This document shows, piece after piece, positions 36,110 through 46,968 of a DNA stretch of 64,000 bases. The notes under the pieces are model-generated. The model made no database searches. It was not told the origin of the DNA and saw only the letters and a list, made by a program, of their open reading frames with translations. This stretch comes from Kalmusia sp. IMI 367209 (lineage: Eukaryota > Ascomycota > Dothideomycetes > Pleosporales > Didymosphaeriaceae). Made by a program: the position numbers and the translations under genes. The DNA is taken from the NCBI GenBank assembly GCA_027946365.1, contig JAPEUQ010000006.1, forward strand, positions 496,001 to 560,000, written 5' to 3'. Positions within the stretch are counted from its first letter, which is position 1, and each line of letters opens with the position of its first letter.

Positions 36110-37080
36110 TTAAAGCCATCGTTTATTTCCATGATGCGATAAGAATTCTCCCGAATCTTTCAACGTAATGTTGTGGATGACATTTAACTGCGCATCCACA
36201 CTCTCCTCTGGTCGAATAGGGCCGTTGAAGCTTGGTTCGTATTTGCGGAATTTTGCCGTCAATTCCTTGTACATGGCCGCGTACTCCGGGGGAACTATAC
36301 CATCGAGGCAAGAGATTAGTCATAGAAGCTGTTTCTCAACATAGTAGAATGACAGGAAGACCTGAGACTGGGCGAAAAGGTCGAGACGTACTGTTATCTG
36401 GATCCGTTGACGTGTGCACCATGCCCGGACTGAGCGCCAAAAATATCACACCATCCTGCTTGTACTCAACCGCATACTTGGCAACAAGAATGTTCACCGC
36501 CGCTTTGCTCATCGAATACGGAATTGAACCAGCGACCTCACTCACTCCCACAATTTCGGGGTCCGCCATACCAGTTGATATCACGATAACCTTCTTCACG
36601 CTGCTCTTCTTCACCAGCTCGATGAATGCATTGATGCTGAAGAGCACCCCTGCAGCATTCGCGTGAATGCTCGCATTTAGCTCGCTGAGGAAGTATTCCT
36701 CTTTACCGAGATATGCTGAGGGATCGAGGGGGCCGGTTTCAACGTTCAGGTACGCGCCATTGACGATCAGATAGTCCACGACGCCATTGGTGAGCTTGGA
36801 GACTGCTGCGGCCGCTGCTTTGAGGGACGTGGGATCGGTGAGATCACCTTGGACAACTTGCACGTTTGATGGCAATTTGTCGGCCTTAATTTTTTCCTGA
36901 ACAGATGAGGGTGTGCGGGCTACTCCAATGATGGTGTTCGAGGAGTTTGAGGAAAGTGTTTTGAGGAATTGATACTGAGGGCAGTCAGAAAGGTAAATGT
37001 GGAAGAGTGGAGAGATTCAGGTTCAAAGTTAGACGTACTCCCAGACCGCGTGAGGCACCGATGATAACATAAGTCGACAT
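36110..37080 (-). CDS. Short-chain dehydrogenase, fungal C-factor-like group
   Basis: This is an atypical cytosolic SDR. Three exons: a short first exon with the cofactor motif IIGASRGLG, an intron of about 64 nt, a long second exon (VVQGDLTDPTSLKAAA, DYLIVNGAYLN, VIVISTGMAD, YSMSKAAVN, LALSPGMVHT), an intron at about 36302-36411, and a last exon ending in SHHGNKRWL. The catalytic Ser, Tyr and Lys are present, with Ala-Tyr replacing the usual NNAG. The ATG at 37078-37080 places the Rossmann motif five residues from the start, as usual in this group. It sits alone in gene-poor DNA, and its substrate is unknown. The second intron boundaries are less certain than the first. Confidence 0.83.
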
Positions 37081-39420
37081 CGTGAAGTTTTGTATGGTAT
37101 CTAGGGTCGTAGAAAGGTTTATGGAGCCTTTTGATATTACTCTAATGAAGCAATGGTCTCGATGTCTCTGTTCTTTCTGGTATGGCAACAGAAAACAAGC
37201 ACCTTAAATATTTCCAGCTGTTTGAATCCGACATTATTAAGCGTCACACTCCATACCTGAAAGTATCGATCCTATGGTGCTATCGAGCATCTGTTCAAAC
37301 AATCCTACTGACACGCACTAATTTCGTCGGACTGTAAGGCTGAGCTTGTAGTGAATATGTAAGCATAGCCTGTCTTGATTACTTAAATGATTAACCACGC
37401 AGTCATACAATTGAATCCCCTATTCTGTTTCGAGCCGTTCCTCTTTCCGTTTTAGATTAACGGTATAACTAGGAGAACACGCTATACTCTTTCGAGCCGT
37501 TCCTCTTTCCATTTTAGGTTAGCCATCCGACTCCAAGTCTGTAGCACCAAACAGCACACTACGTGTACCAACTATGAACTTGGTTCGTGTGAGGCGGTGC
37601 GTGCGGAGTCTCGGACGAATTTAGTGAATCATGGCAATATTTCCCGATAAGATTGAATAAGCCGGTCACGCAAAAGTGTATCGTGTGGAGCCGAGGGATA
37701 TCAGATTATTAAGGCTACAGCGCTCCCAATGGATTTGATTATGGCACTGCATACGCTATCTTACAGGTCTTCAATATTGCCTTTTACCTCTCGTCCAACT
37801 TTTGCTAGTTCATTGTCTATGCAACTTCTACACGTATATATTAAACCAAGTTCAAGCTACCAATCGCTACTTGATCCCCGTCCTTCGCGTCTCACCTAGG
37901 GATAGTGCAACACCATCATGACAATCAATGCTCCTATCCTACTTGTACGATCTCCGATCTTAGCTCCTCATTGCCGATCCGTTTCTCTTTTGGTGAGGTA
38001 GCGCAAGAGGTAAACGGGAGCTGGGGCCAGATTTGTACCATTTGACGGCCATATGTAAAAGCTGACTAGGAGACGAGCGAACTTCACAGCAAACGTCAGT
38101 ATCTAACAAAAAGGATGAATATATTTAGCCAATAAGAAGTAGCGTCTCATGACAATCATCTCGGAACGCGGTAGCAAATTCGATAAGGTAGGCTCTTGAC
38201 TACGTTTCAACTAGCCACAGGAAGAGCTAAGAGTAAACGCGCTGCATACTAATTGAGCTGTTATTTGAAATCTCTTATCTTGTAGTTAGAAGTTCCAATA
38301 TCGCCTTGTGACCTTTATGTGCAACCCAAAACTATAGATCTCGGGCCCCTTGGTCTTTTTGGTAAGGATCGGTGCCATACTCCAGAAGTAATCTCAGAAC
38401 ACCTTCGCGCCCCTGGTGCGAGGAAACCATAGTGACGTACGATCATTAGAATTTTGGCGAATCTAGGGCCTGTTCAGCTTTTGATCAACGATTAGGATTG
38501 TGACTTAGGCTGCAATTACTGCAAATATGTCCTTTGCGCATCCGCGAATAGCGTCAAGCAAATCGATATGAAAGCATTGCAACCTGCGAATGTGCCAAGT
38601 CGTACGGTTAGAGAGCCTTAATCTGAGACGGCACAGGTTGAGGCCACTGGTCATAGCGACGCAATAGCACATGTTATCTAGAACTCTGTGTCGTGCCGAG
38701 GATATGTCAAGCTTAAGCCCGCGCTCGCTCCAGCAAAATTGTGCATGCGCTCTCATGCATTGAATGAAACTAATACAGTGTCACTAACAATTGCTTTTTT
38801 TTCTCTTCTAGTGAGCAGATACATAATCCCGGTCAAACCCATGTTGGCGCACAGTGTCTCGCAGATGCCGATGCATATCTCCCAGTATAGCGACGCCGAG
38901 TGGAAGACGCAAAGCTTATCTAGTATCCTACAAATAGTAGTGAATCATTTCTTATTGGAAAGCATGTTCAAGACACTAGTCCTCGAGCCCAGTCTACTCA
39001 TGCTCACGTGACAAGCTCGAGACGAACTTCGACTGCTCTCTGTCGCTGATTTTTTACGTGCCGGAGATGTACGAAAAAGCATGGTCTTTTCAATATCTTG
39101 TTAGCGATTGACTAGATCGGCGTCTCGACGCTCGAGAACCCCCGTAGATGTTGCAATTCAATGCTCTAAAACCCGTTTAGACCCTACTTTTCGAAGCTTC
39201 AAGTTTCGCATAGTCTTCACTTCCCTTCGTTCCATATGCAGGAAGTCTTCTGCATTCCAAAGCTCCAGTTCACGGGCACTCTTTTCATCTTGGCACTACA
39301 TGCCGCAGATGTTATCATATACGCGCACAGAGTATGCTCTCACCATAGCCCCCATATTTTCAATCATGAAGCAATTCTAGGTTATTCAACCCGCCTATCT
39401 CGCTATATAATCTAAGCACC
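37081..39420. other. Gene-poor region
   Basis: No supported gene in 2.3 kb. It contains a 31-bp direct repeat (see 37428-37520). Open frames here are short and unconvincing. Confidence 0.45.
37428..37520 (+). repeat. Direct repeat of about 31 bp, two copies 62 bp apart
   Basis: Copy 1 at 37428-37458 and copy 2 at 37490-37520 share TTTCGAGCCGTTCCTCTTTC and, further on, TTTTAG plus GTT/ATT, with two mismatches. No coding frame spans them. The origin could be local duplication or a mobile-element remnant. Confidence 0.7.
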
Positions 39421-39585
39421 GAGGCCCAGCCCGGAACTGGACAACATTGTGCCGCACGACTTCACAGCGACCGACTGTGAGAGCTGGATTGATAGGCTTG
39501 AGACATGCTCGGAACGGGGTATGAAGGCAGTGCAACATGTTTAGCTATAGAACGAAGATGTTGAAAGAGATTGATTCAATCAATC

Positions 39586-40075
39586 GATAATATGAAGATC
39601 TATAAATACTTACCCGTTAGACATCTTTGGAATATTATCACACTTCTTCAATCCTCTTCCAAAGAATCACTTTCCAGCATTCGCCTCAAATATTCTTCGC
39701 CAAACGAATCGAAAACTCCCCAGTCCTTTACCCGATCTATCAGACGTTATTGATTTTGGAATAAGCTTCATCATAAAATCAACCATCGGACTCATCACCT
39801 TCCTACATGTCACTGGTGCACTTGCCCTTTCCGCCAGGACCGCAGCCAAAACTGCAGCTCTTGAACAAGGATGCGGGGCTCTTGGGGTTCAGGATGTACC
39901 TGAGGGTGCGGAAGCAGCTGACTACCGTCACTGCATAGACCACCTTCTGGGAGCTGATCGCCGCAAGTACGAGAACCAGTCATTGAGTCCGGGCCAGAGC
40001 GATCAGAACCGCAACAATGTTGGCAACATCAAAGCTGCGGACATTTTTGGAAGAAAGGAGCAGGCATGCTATTGA
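39586..40075 (+). other. Open frame of about 160 codons without ATG; possible gene fragment
   Basis: The frame is open from just after a TGA near 39586 to the TGA at 40073-40075. It reads like real protein (DVIDFGISFIIKSTIGLITF, LEQGCGALGVQDVPEGAEAA, YRHCIDHLLGADRRKY) but lacks a start codon. Upstream, at 39421-39543, another frame also reads protein-like (NIVPHDFTATDCESWIDRLE). They may be exons of one gene or fragments of a dead one. I recognise no family. Confidence 0.3.
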
Positions 40076-40590
40076 GGTGCCTCGTCCGGCTGCAGTGGCG
40101 GCTATTACTGGAAGGCATGTGGTGGATCTGACGAACGGTGCTGAACTGCTAAGGGTGATGGTGGCGGTGATTGGCTACAGTGCAGCAGCTACGAAGACTG
40201 TGATACAAATGCGAATTGTGGGAAGGAATGCCAACCAGGCAATAAGGCCTACGGGTGTAGCTGCTAGATGGAGCATCTTCGCATTGTCAGAGATATGAAT
40301 GGGAAGGCATCTGGGCTTTGTGTCGCGAATATATAACCATGCTTCGGACGTAGGATAAGTTGGCTGGGTCTTCACTTATTTGGGTACACATTTCACTCAC
40401 TTAACCATCAATGTAACTATGATGAAAATGTTTTGGTGTAGATATACTAGCTGCAGCTTCCTGATTGGCAATGTTCTTCGGTTCCGCATGTTGCTGCATA
40501 TGGCTGTAGTGCCTACGTCAAAATCCGCCTTGCCGACTCTAACGCGTGGCTCCAACCTATCCACTGCCATGGCAATATCACATCTATGAT
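40076..40590. other. Intergenic
   Basis: No supported gene between the fragment above and the end of the DUF1264 gene. Confidence 0.45.
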
Positions 40591-41319
40591 TTAGTCAACC
40601 ACGACCCGAGCCCTTGTGCCTGCTGGCCCTTTGAATCCAGTCGTGTTTTTCAACTCTAGAGTTAAAACAAAGCCCTTCTTCCATGAATCCGCGCCATCGA
40701 TGACTGGCGGAGCAATGATATCTGTCCTATTCTCTGCAATTGTCGTATGATTCAACCCAAACATTTTGTCCCTACTTTCAACGTACGAAGCGTTTAATTG
40801 CCCATCTGCAGTATAACCATTGACGATCTCGGGGATGCCAAGCGGGATGGTGTTGTTCTTAGAATCGTAGCGCCAAGTGTGGAATGTTTTGCCATATGTG
40901 TTCACAAGGATTTTCATAGCTTCCTTGTCAACATTCTCGGGCATTCCAGGTTCGACCAATAACCCGCTTGTGACTTCGTATTGGTGTGAATGCCAGAGCT
41001 CCCTCTCTTCCATGGGCAATGTTTCGAAAGCTGGACCTGAGATGATGTATTCCACGCCTGCAAGACGCGCAGGGTTGGTATCGGGCACGAAGATGGCGCA
41101 CTGGATGAAGTCGGCGGACATGATACTGCAGTGGTGATTTGCGTGAAGCACCTGGCCAGGATGTCCGGAGATGAAGTGGAAACCATTCAAGAACAACATG
41201 GCGGAAGAGGGCCCAATCAACCCAAATTGATTTCGTGGTTCGCTACCCTGAGAGAACACATGGTTCGCAAGAGTGAGTAATTGCGCGAAAATTGTACGAA
41301 GGGTTATAGAACGATGCAT
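40591..41319 (-). CDS. DUF1264 / OBAP-like protein with N-terminal signal (242 aa)
   Basis: This single-exon protein matches the oil-body-associated-protein family (DUF1264). Family segments are HHCSIMSADFIQCAIFVPD, LAGVEYIISGPAFETLPMEE and ELWHSHQYEVTSGLL, with the characteristic WHSHxYEV block. Fungal and plant members are small, and their biochemical role is not established. The first 24 residues (RTIFAQLLTLANHVFSQG) look like a signal peptide, so this copy may be secreted or routed to the ER. It has several N-glycosylation sequons near the C-terminus (NTT, NAS, NHT, NRT). It lies about 1.9 kb from the RiPP-like precursor; I have no evidence that it belongs with it. Confidence 0.8.
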   Translation of the reverse strand: MHRSITLRTIFAQLLTLANHVFSQGSEPRNQFGLIGPSSAMLFLNGFHFISGHPGQVLHANHHCSIMSADFIQCAIFVPDTNPARLAGVEYIISGPAFETLPMEERELWHSHQYEVTSGLLVEPGMPENVDKEAMKILVNTYGKTFHTWRYDSKNNTIPLGIPEIVNGYTADGQLNASYVESRDKMFGLNHTTIAENRTDIIAPPVIDGADSWKKGFVLTLELKNTTGFKGPAGTRARVVVD

Positions 41320-43185
41320 AGTGGAATTTTCGACAGAAAGGTGGCCGTGTTCAGTGTTAACGATGAAATCTGCGCTGGCTATCCAGTCTACACCAGCAGT
41401 AGCCTTTTATGTCGCACGATTGTTGGCATCGGACTCCCGACCTCCGTCTTTCGCCGAATCCCCAGGGTCAATTCATCACAATCCTGGTTGTCATCGGCGA
41501 CGTTGCGAACAAACTATCCCGTATTGGTCCCTTTTTCTCCCAGTTGAAGGTGATAATAAGCTTTGCGGAGCTGCTGTCGCATACACAGTGTTCTGAAGAC
41601 GGCAAAATTCCATTCCCGGATGCAGTCGGAGTCGTATTCAGTAGTGTACGTATTGAAATCGGGTCTTGATACAGCCAAAAAGCCTTCATCGAGGATTACA
41701 TCGACAAGAATGGTGCAAGAAGTACGTATACGGCGCATTCAATTCGTTAGACATGATCCAGCCGTGCGTTCAAGGTTTCTGGAGCTGTTGCAATTCTGCG
41801 AAATCGAGATTTTGTGATCGTGTAAGCGGAGCAACATGCTGAGTATTAGCTCGGCGACCTGATTTTGTTCGGCGACCTAGCCCTGGTTCTCCCCTCCTTT
41901 GATCGGACAGCCCCACCTCCTCAATGTCCAGATCTTCATCTTTTACCCGTCTATGTTACTTCTTGGGTAAAAAACTTACGCAAATATGCTCAAGTGCACG
42001 CTTTGTCAGCCGCGCTAGCCGGGAAAGTCGGCAAGGGATTAGGTGATCTTGCAAAGATGGAGGAGCCTTCGGACAAGATAAAAAGAAGACGTACCACTTG
42101 AAGCAGGCCTTGGGCTTCTTATAAAGTAATGCAATGCCCATTTCACGTGGAATTGCGTGATTGACGCTACGCGCTATGAAGACAATTTTTACTGTGTCAT
42201 TGTCAATTCCGGTCAAGCCAATGTATTGTAGGCCCTATCAGTCTCGAATATGGTTGGTCACACTTCTATTGTGTTCAGCAATTACACTCTGAATGCCTCA
42301 TCCATCGGCCGGATGCCTGTATTGTAACGGACACGAGGAAGGCGATAGTTGACGTGCGACAACACAAGGTATCCGCTTTACGCTTTCTAGATGTTGGCCT
42401 GACCAATTGAGTCTTTATCATGAGATTGATAATCGCTCGCTCGATGTTGATATAAATTTAATTCAAGTACAAGTGCCGTAGCTGGGTCGTGATACCAATG
42501 GCAGCTTACCCTCCAACGTTTGTAGACGCCATGTTCAAATTTGTGTACTTTAGGCTCTCATATCACTACCCCGATCACCAGATAGCTGTTCTACCTGCGA
42601 CGGTGATGTCTTGTGGTTTGGAGAGCCTTTTTGCTATCTAAGGAAGTTGTCACGTGAGCAGGATTCCGATGTTCTTGGCAACACTCAGCAACCCGGCGAT
42701 TCATGCACCCCTTTCATCTCATATAGTAATATAAGAGTTAGAATAGGATGACATGTGTTTTAGGTCTTAATAATCGCGGGTAATTTGTGGCTGTTAGGGC
42801 AGGGGGTCCGAGAGACGACACCTCACCCACCACCTTACTCATCGCAGGATAGTAATACATCGCAAGACAGCCTAGATCCTACTTACCAATTGCGGATCCC
42901 ATCGAAAATATGATGCAGTATATCACGCGTAGCCTGTATTATTTCTCCCAACGGCTTACGTACTGTTGGCATATTGCGAGATTTCCACGTTTACCTGAGC
43001 TTGCCGAATCAAGAATGGAGATACTAAGAACTTCTTATTGAAGGACTAGATCAATATCAATCTCATGTCTCCGATTTGTGAGATTAAATAACTGTCGTTT
43101 ATAAATCAATGACCAGCAATGTGATTCCAGTCCGTAATAGTACGAACTTGTTACATATGGTAAGCGAGACCCGCCTACGTGTGCT
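41320..43185. other. Gene-poor region
   Basis: 1.9 kb without a supported gene. Several short open frames are present on both strands, none with family features. Confidence 0.45.
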
Positions 43186-43829
43186 CTATTCCTTCAGTCC
43201 GAAATAAGCAACGTTTACGAAGGCTTCATCAACAGAAGTCTCCTCCTCCCCACGCTTAGCCCTCGCCTCAGCTGCTTCCCTCTCCTTTAGTCCAATGTAG
43301 GCAATGTTGTTGAAAGCTTGGTCCACGGACGTATCTGCCTCCTCGCGCTTGGCCAAAGCCTCGGCTTCCTCTCTCTCCTTCAAGCCAAAGTATGCGACAT
43401 TAACAAAGGCCTGATCTACGGAGCTCTCATCTGTAGATGCTTCAGCCTCAGCCTCAGCCTCTCTTTCCTTCAGCCCAAAGTACGCAACGTTAACAAAGGC
43501 TTGATCAACAGAGGCCTCCTCTTCTTCACGCTTCGCAGCTTCAGCTGCTTCTCTCTCCTTCAGGCCAAAGTAGGCGACGTTAACGAACGCTTGGTCGACA
43601 GAACTTTCATCGGTAGATGCTTCTGCCTCTGCCTCTCTCTCCTTCAGACCGAAATACGCAACATTGACAAAATGCCTGGTCCACAGAGGTCTCTTCCTGC
43701 CAATCTTCAGCAAATCCTTACAGCAGACTTTGATGGCGTGCAGTAACTCACAGTGTCCGGTGTAGGGACTGGGGCAGCCAGAACAGAGGCCACGAAGAGG
43801 GCTGAGAGGATGCTGCTGGAAAACTTCAT
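43186..43829 (-). CDS. Repeat-containing secreted precursor peptide, Kex2-processed, dikaritin/RiPP-like
   Basis: A signal peptide (MKFSSSILSALFVASVLAA) starts at the ATG 43827-43829; an intron (43697-43751) follows codon 26. Then come six repeats of about 27-31 residues, each with SVDQAF followed by VNVAYFGLKE; repeat 5 reads NNIAYIGLKE. Spacers are of two kinds: ERE(A)-EAEAEA-STDES without a dibasic site, and a type ending AKR-EE, with Kex2-like KR sites after repeats 2, 4 and 5. This is the layout of fungal Kex2-processed repeat peptides such as the ustiloxin and phomopsin precursors: secreted, cut in the Golgi, core with an invariant Tyr. In repeat 1 a TTTT run (43669-43672) has one T more than the other repeats, breaking the frame from the expected CAG acceptor. 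An acceptor four bases further on (GAAG) restores the repeat frame. Two UstYa-family genes lie next to it. The bioactivity is unknown. Confidence 0.82.
43189..43696 (-). repeat. Six tandem in-frame coding repeats of the precursor peptide
   Basis: Six units of about 81-93 bp, highly similar in the AYFGLKER part and variable in the spacers. Spacer types alternate: repeats 1 and 3 have the STDES spacer, repeats 2, 4 and 5 the KR spacer; repeat 6 ends the protein. This suggests duplication of a two-repeat unit. Confidence 0.85.
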
Positions 43830-44544
43830 ATTGGCGGTCAAGGAAGAGAACCTGTGGCTTCGAAGGATGATTGACACACTTAAGACAACGAAGTGAAGAG
43901 ATGGGTCTACGCACTATTCCAACGACAAGGTCGGAACTTGACTTCTTATACCACCCGAGACCGACAGAGCAAGCTCTGACATAATTGTGTCAGAGTTGGG
44001 TTGTAGCACGTTTACTAACCGGAACTTAGTTAATCATTCACCATCGACCGTTATAGCAAGGGCCAACAAAGGCTTTCGAACCGAGTATGCAAGACAATCT
44101 AAGCCCCACATCTTCTGGACCTGAGTATTACAACTAGAGGGGAAGGTAGTTCTGAGTTGCGGTGGACACATGTCGCACGAACACTATCGTTGGATGCGCT
44201 ACAGAAGGATCCGAAGCAGTCGGTGAGTTAATTGGCCCGATGCGACTATCATGTGCTTATTACTGCATTTACTACTTCATGTTGTTCGCACCAAGTTCGG
44301 TTAAAGGCATCTCATACTATCCTAGATATCCCTGTCTATGCGTGCATGTATCACGCTAGAAGGATCCGGAAGGATAATGGGTCGCCTTACCGGCGATCGC
44401 GGAATATTCCAAAGTTCTTGTTTCAACGCCGTACGACCACCATTTCTCGCACGATAGCAGCTGACAGCACTTGAGAGAGACTACCCAACGGCGGCATCCT
44501 CACTCGACTTCCTCAACCTTTTCGCTCCTTCTGTGCGCCGAAAG
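43830..44544. other. Intergenic between precursor and UstYa-family gene
   Basis: The stretch contains the divergent promoters of the precursor (minus) and the first UstYa-family gene (plus). No gene is seen in it. Divergent layout with 715 bp suggests possible shared control. Confidence 0.5.
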
Positions 44545-45527
44545 ATGAAACCATCACTAGCCAGAGACTACCAACCTGTCAATCAGCGAGAGAGCATTGA
44601 AGATTCCGATGACGCAGAAAAACTGAGCGAAGCTTCCTCGACTGAGTTTGGTCAAAAGAGTCCTCGTTTGTATCTTTCAAAAAAATCACTCTGGACTGTA
44701 TGCGCTCGATGGGTACCTTGGTTTCTCATATTATGTCTGACGGTGTCGAACTGGTACGCATGGGCGAAGCACTCTACCGTTAAACCTCACAATGCAATAT
44801 TCTGTAAGCTCTCTTAGGAACATTCATTTCTCCTGGCTATTCTTACAATTGAATCACAGCTCCAGCATCGTCAGCGATAAAATACAAGGAAGTCGTCTTC
44901 CAAGCAGGCATTGATAGTGATACAAGCGCCTATCAAGGCCCACCCTCAGAGGAAAGCGACCATATGTGGGAAGAGCTACATAGATGTGAGAAATCCACGC
45001 ATCCGGGTGATATTAAAGCTAACAACATTCTGTTAAGATGGGGTCAGTAGGATCCCGATGAGCGAAGCTGCCCAGCTCGCAAACCGAACATCGCCCATCC
45101 CTGGCGACGAAGGGTACTACGTCGTGATTCTGGAAGTTTTCCACCAACTCCACTGTCTGGTACGTCCACCTGCCTAGTATTTGCATCGATGATCTTGAGC
45201 TGACCCTACATTTAGAGTCACGTACGCAGGCGCCTTTTCTGGAATGAGTCGACACCTCCGGATGATGATGAAGCATTGTCAATGAAGCATTTGGATCACT
45301 GCATCGATTCGATCCGCCAAAGCCTTATGTGCTCAGCCGATGTTACACCGTTACCATATGTATGGTGGCGGAAGTACAATCAGCTGATGCCGTCGTCTGC
45401 AGTTACGCACACTTGTCGTGACTTTGATGCACTGCGCGAGTGGGCAAAGGAACATCGAGCTGGAAAAGTGGATGCGTTCGTGCAAGTTCACGATCCTCTC
45501 GGCGAGCAAGTAGTGTACGATGTATGA
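44545..45527 (+). CDS. UstYa-family (DUF3328) protein (272 aa)
   Basis: Members such as UstYa and UstYb of ustiloxin biosynthesis are membrane proteins that act in oxidative cyclisation of fungal RiPPs. Four exons (44545-44803, 44860-44985, 45039-45160, 45216-45527) add up to 273 codons. A cytosolic N-tail is followed by one transmembrane helix (WVPWFLILCLTVSNWYAW) and a lumenal domain with the two signature blocks: HQLHCL and HLDHCIDSIRQSLMC. The end THTCRDFDALREWA is also typical. The first of the blocks is interrupted by an intron right after HQLHCL, as I know from relatives. It lies next to the repeat precursor and a second family member at 46212. The reaction on this peptide is inferred. 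Confidence 0.92.
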
Positions 45528-46211
45528 AACATTTCAAAAGCAGGCCAAAATCTTTGGATCGACTGTATTTCTCGAGTGCTGCAAATGACGTGAAGAGAGC
45601 CCAACCGAATCTATGAGCTGCATGAGTCTGAGACCAGGGTGTTGTTCCTTGCTATACAGGACTAGCCTAGCGCAAGTGTATGTCACTAGCACGCCTTAAC
45701 TTTGCTGATCGCCTAAGCTTCGCGTGCTTATAATCGCCCCGCATGGTACTACACGTGTAATATCTGGTATACACTAGGTTTACCTTCCTATCGTAGATGT
45801 GATCCTCATGCCCCCATTTGGTAGGTGGTCAATTCGAATCCAACAGCTACCCATGCTCCGCCTAGTACCATTATACACAACCGTGCAAGTCTACATTAAG
45901 CCGAAGGAGCGAGACCTCGACATTAACGATGACATCGGTGGCTCACCTTTTCATTGTAGCTGCGGGGTTGTCTCACCATTGAAAGATGTTCCTTCGTCCC
46001 GCACTATCGGTCTCTTAATCCCGCATCAACCGGTGTGACCCAAAATCTCGCTCACAGGGGTTTCGACTGCCCCATTTGCCCCCGTTCGCAACAGACACTC
46101 TTTTCTGGATAGTGCACGCTCAGACTTCGGTCAGAGGACCTGGGAGCTGTTGTCATCTCCTCCAAACTCTCTCTCTCCATCCAGGCTACTCGCCCACTAC
46201 ATTCGCCCGGT
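45528..46211. other. Intergenic between the two UstYa-family genes
   Basis: No supported gene; the open frame at 45799-46038 has no family features. It holds the promoter of the second UstYa-family gene. Confidence 0.5.
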
Positions 46212-46968
46212 ATGGAGTCCGCGCAAGACTCCGCACGCACAACTCTCTGCGACGAAGAGAAATTCAAAGATTTTTCAGACATAGATTCAGAAGACGCGCC
46301 GTCACTAATACAGCATCCCACAAGATTTCGTTTCTTCCGTCCTATCATCATCTTGATCGCCATCATTGTGATTTCAATACCACTTATCTACCTTACCATT
46401 CCTCGCCAAAAGAACCTCAGATATGATCAATGCGGCACGACCGCAGACGAGGCACGAGCACGTGACTGTGTCTTCGAGACAACTGGATTCACCTGGTTAC
46501 CGAAAGAATGCCACGACGTAGAAACCGAAATCGAATTCCTCGAGTTCATCGCGAGTCACGAGTTGAATATCTATCGCGATACAAATTACACGGATGTTGT
46601 GCCAATCGAAGAAGTAAAGCTAGGCAACGGGCCAGGCTGTTCGTACACCTTTGATCCCTTGGTAGACTGCTATCACTTTGCTGACAGCTATCGCAGTTTT
46701 TGTGCGCCAACAATACCATGTAACACATTGCCTATTTCTCCTAAAAAAACTCCACCGCACAACTGCGGCTGGTAAGATCCTCGACGGTCAGATCATGCCG
46801 ACACATCATACCGAGCACTGCATCGATATGGCACTGAAGCCGCCTGGCTTTCGCAAGGACGCGATACAGCTCTCGTATACGAAGTATCCGTATTGTGGAA
46901 AACCTGGGGGGTTTGACGTAGCGTGGGATCAACAACATGGCAAGGCTGCAGGATGGACAGATTATTGA
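46212..46968 (+). CDS. Second UstYa-family (DUF3328-like) protein, UstYb-like (232 aa)
   Basis: This protein has a polar N-tail, one transmembrane helix (FFRPIIILIAIIVISIPLIY) and a lumenal domain. Signature segments are ARDCVFETTGFTWLPKEC, YHVTHCLFLLKKLHR and THHTEHCID, i.e. two His-x-x-His-Cys type blocks as in the longer members of the family. I infer two exons, 46212-46638 and 46697-46968, joined by a 58-nt intron with a GTTCGT donor; this restores the frame between KLGNGPG and FFVRQQYHV and gives 233 codons. The donor is uncommon, so the boundary is moderately secure. With the neighbour at 44545 it makes a pair, as in the ustiloxin cluster, where two such proteins are needed for cyclisation. 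Confidence 0.85.

Noticed and set aside
43186..43829. The repeat protein as a mating-pheromone (alpha-factor type) precursor, because of EAEA tracts and KR sites.
   Set aside because: Pheromone repeats of filamentous ascomycetes carry a Trp-Cys...Cys-Trp type core; these repeats have no Cys or Trp, and the neighbours are UstYa-family genes.
43830..43914. A longer precursor start upstream (ORF running back to 43914 in the repeat frame).
   Set aside because: That N-terminus has no signal peptide and reads through what is clearly an intron; the ATG at 43827-43829 in another frame gives a clean signal peptide and a good GTGAGT donor.
45799..46038. A 79-codon open frame between the UstYa-family genes as an extra cluster peptide.
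   Set aside because: No signal peptide, repeat or family feature.
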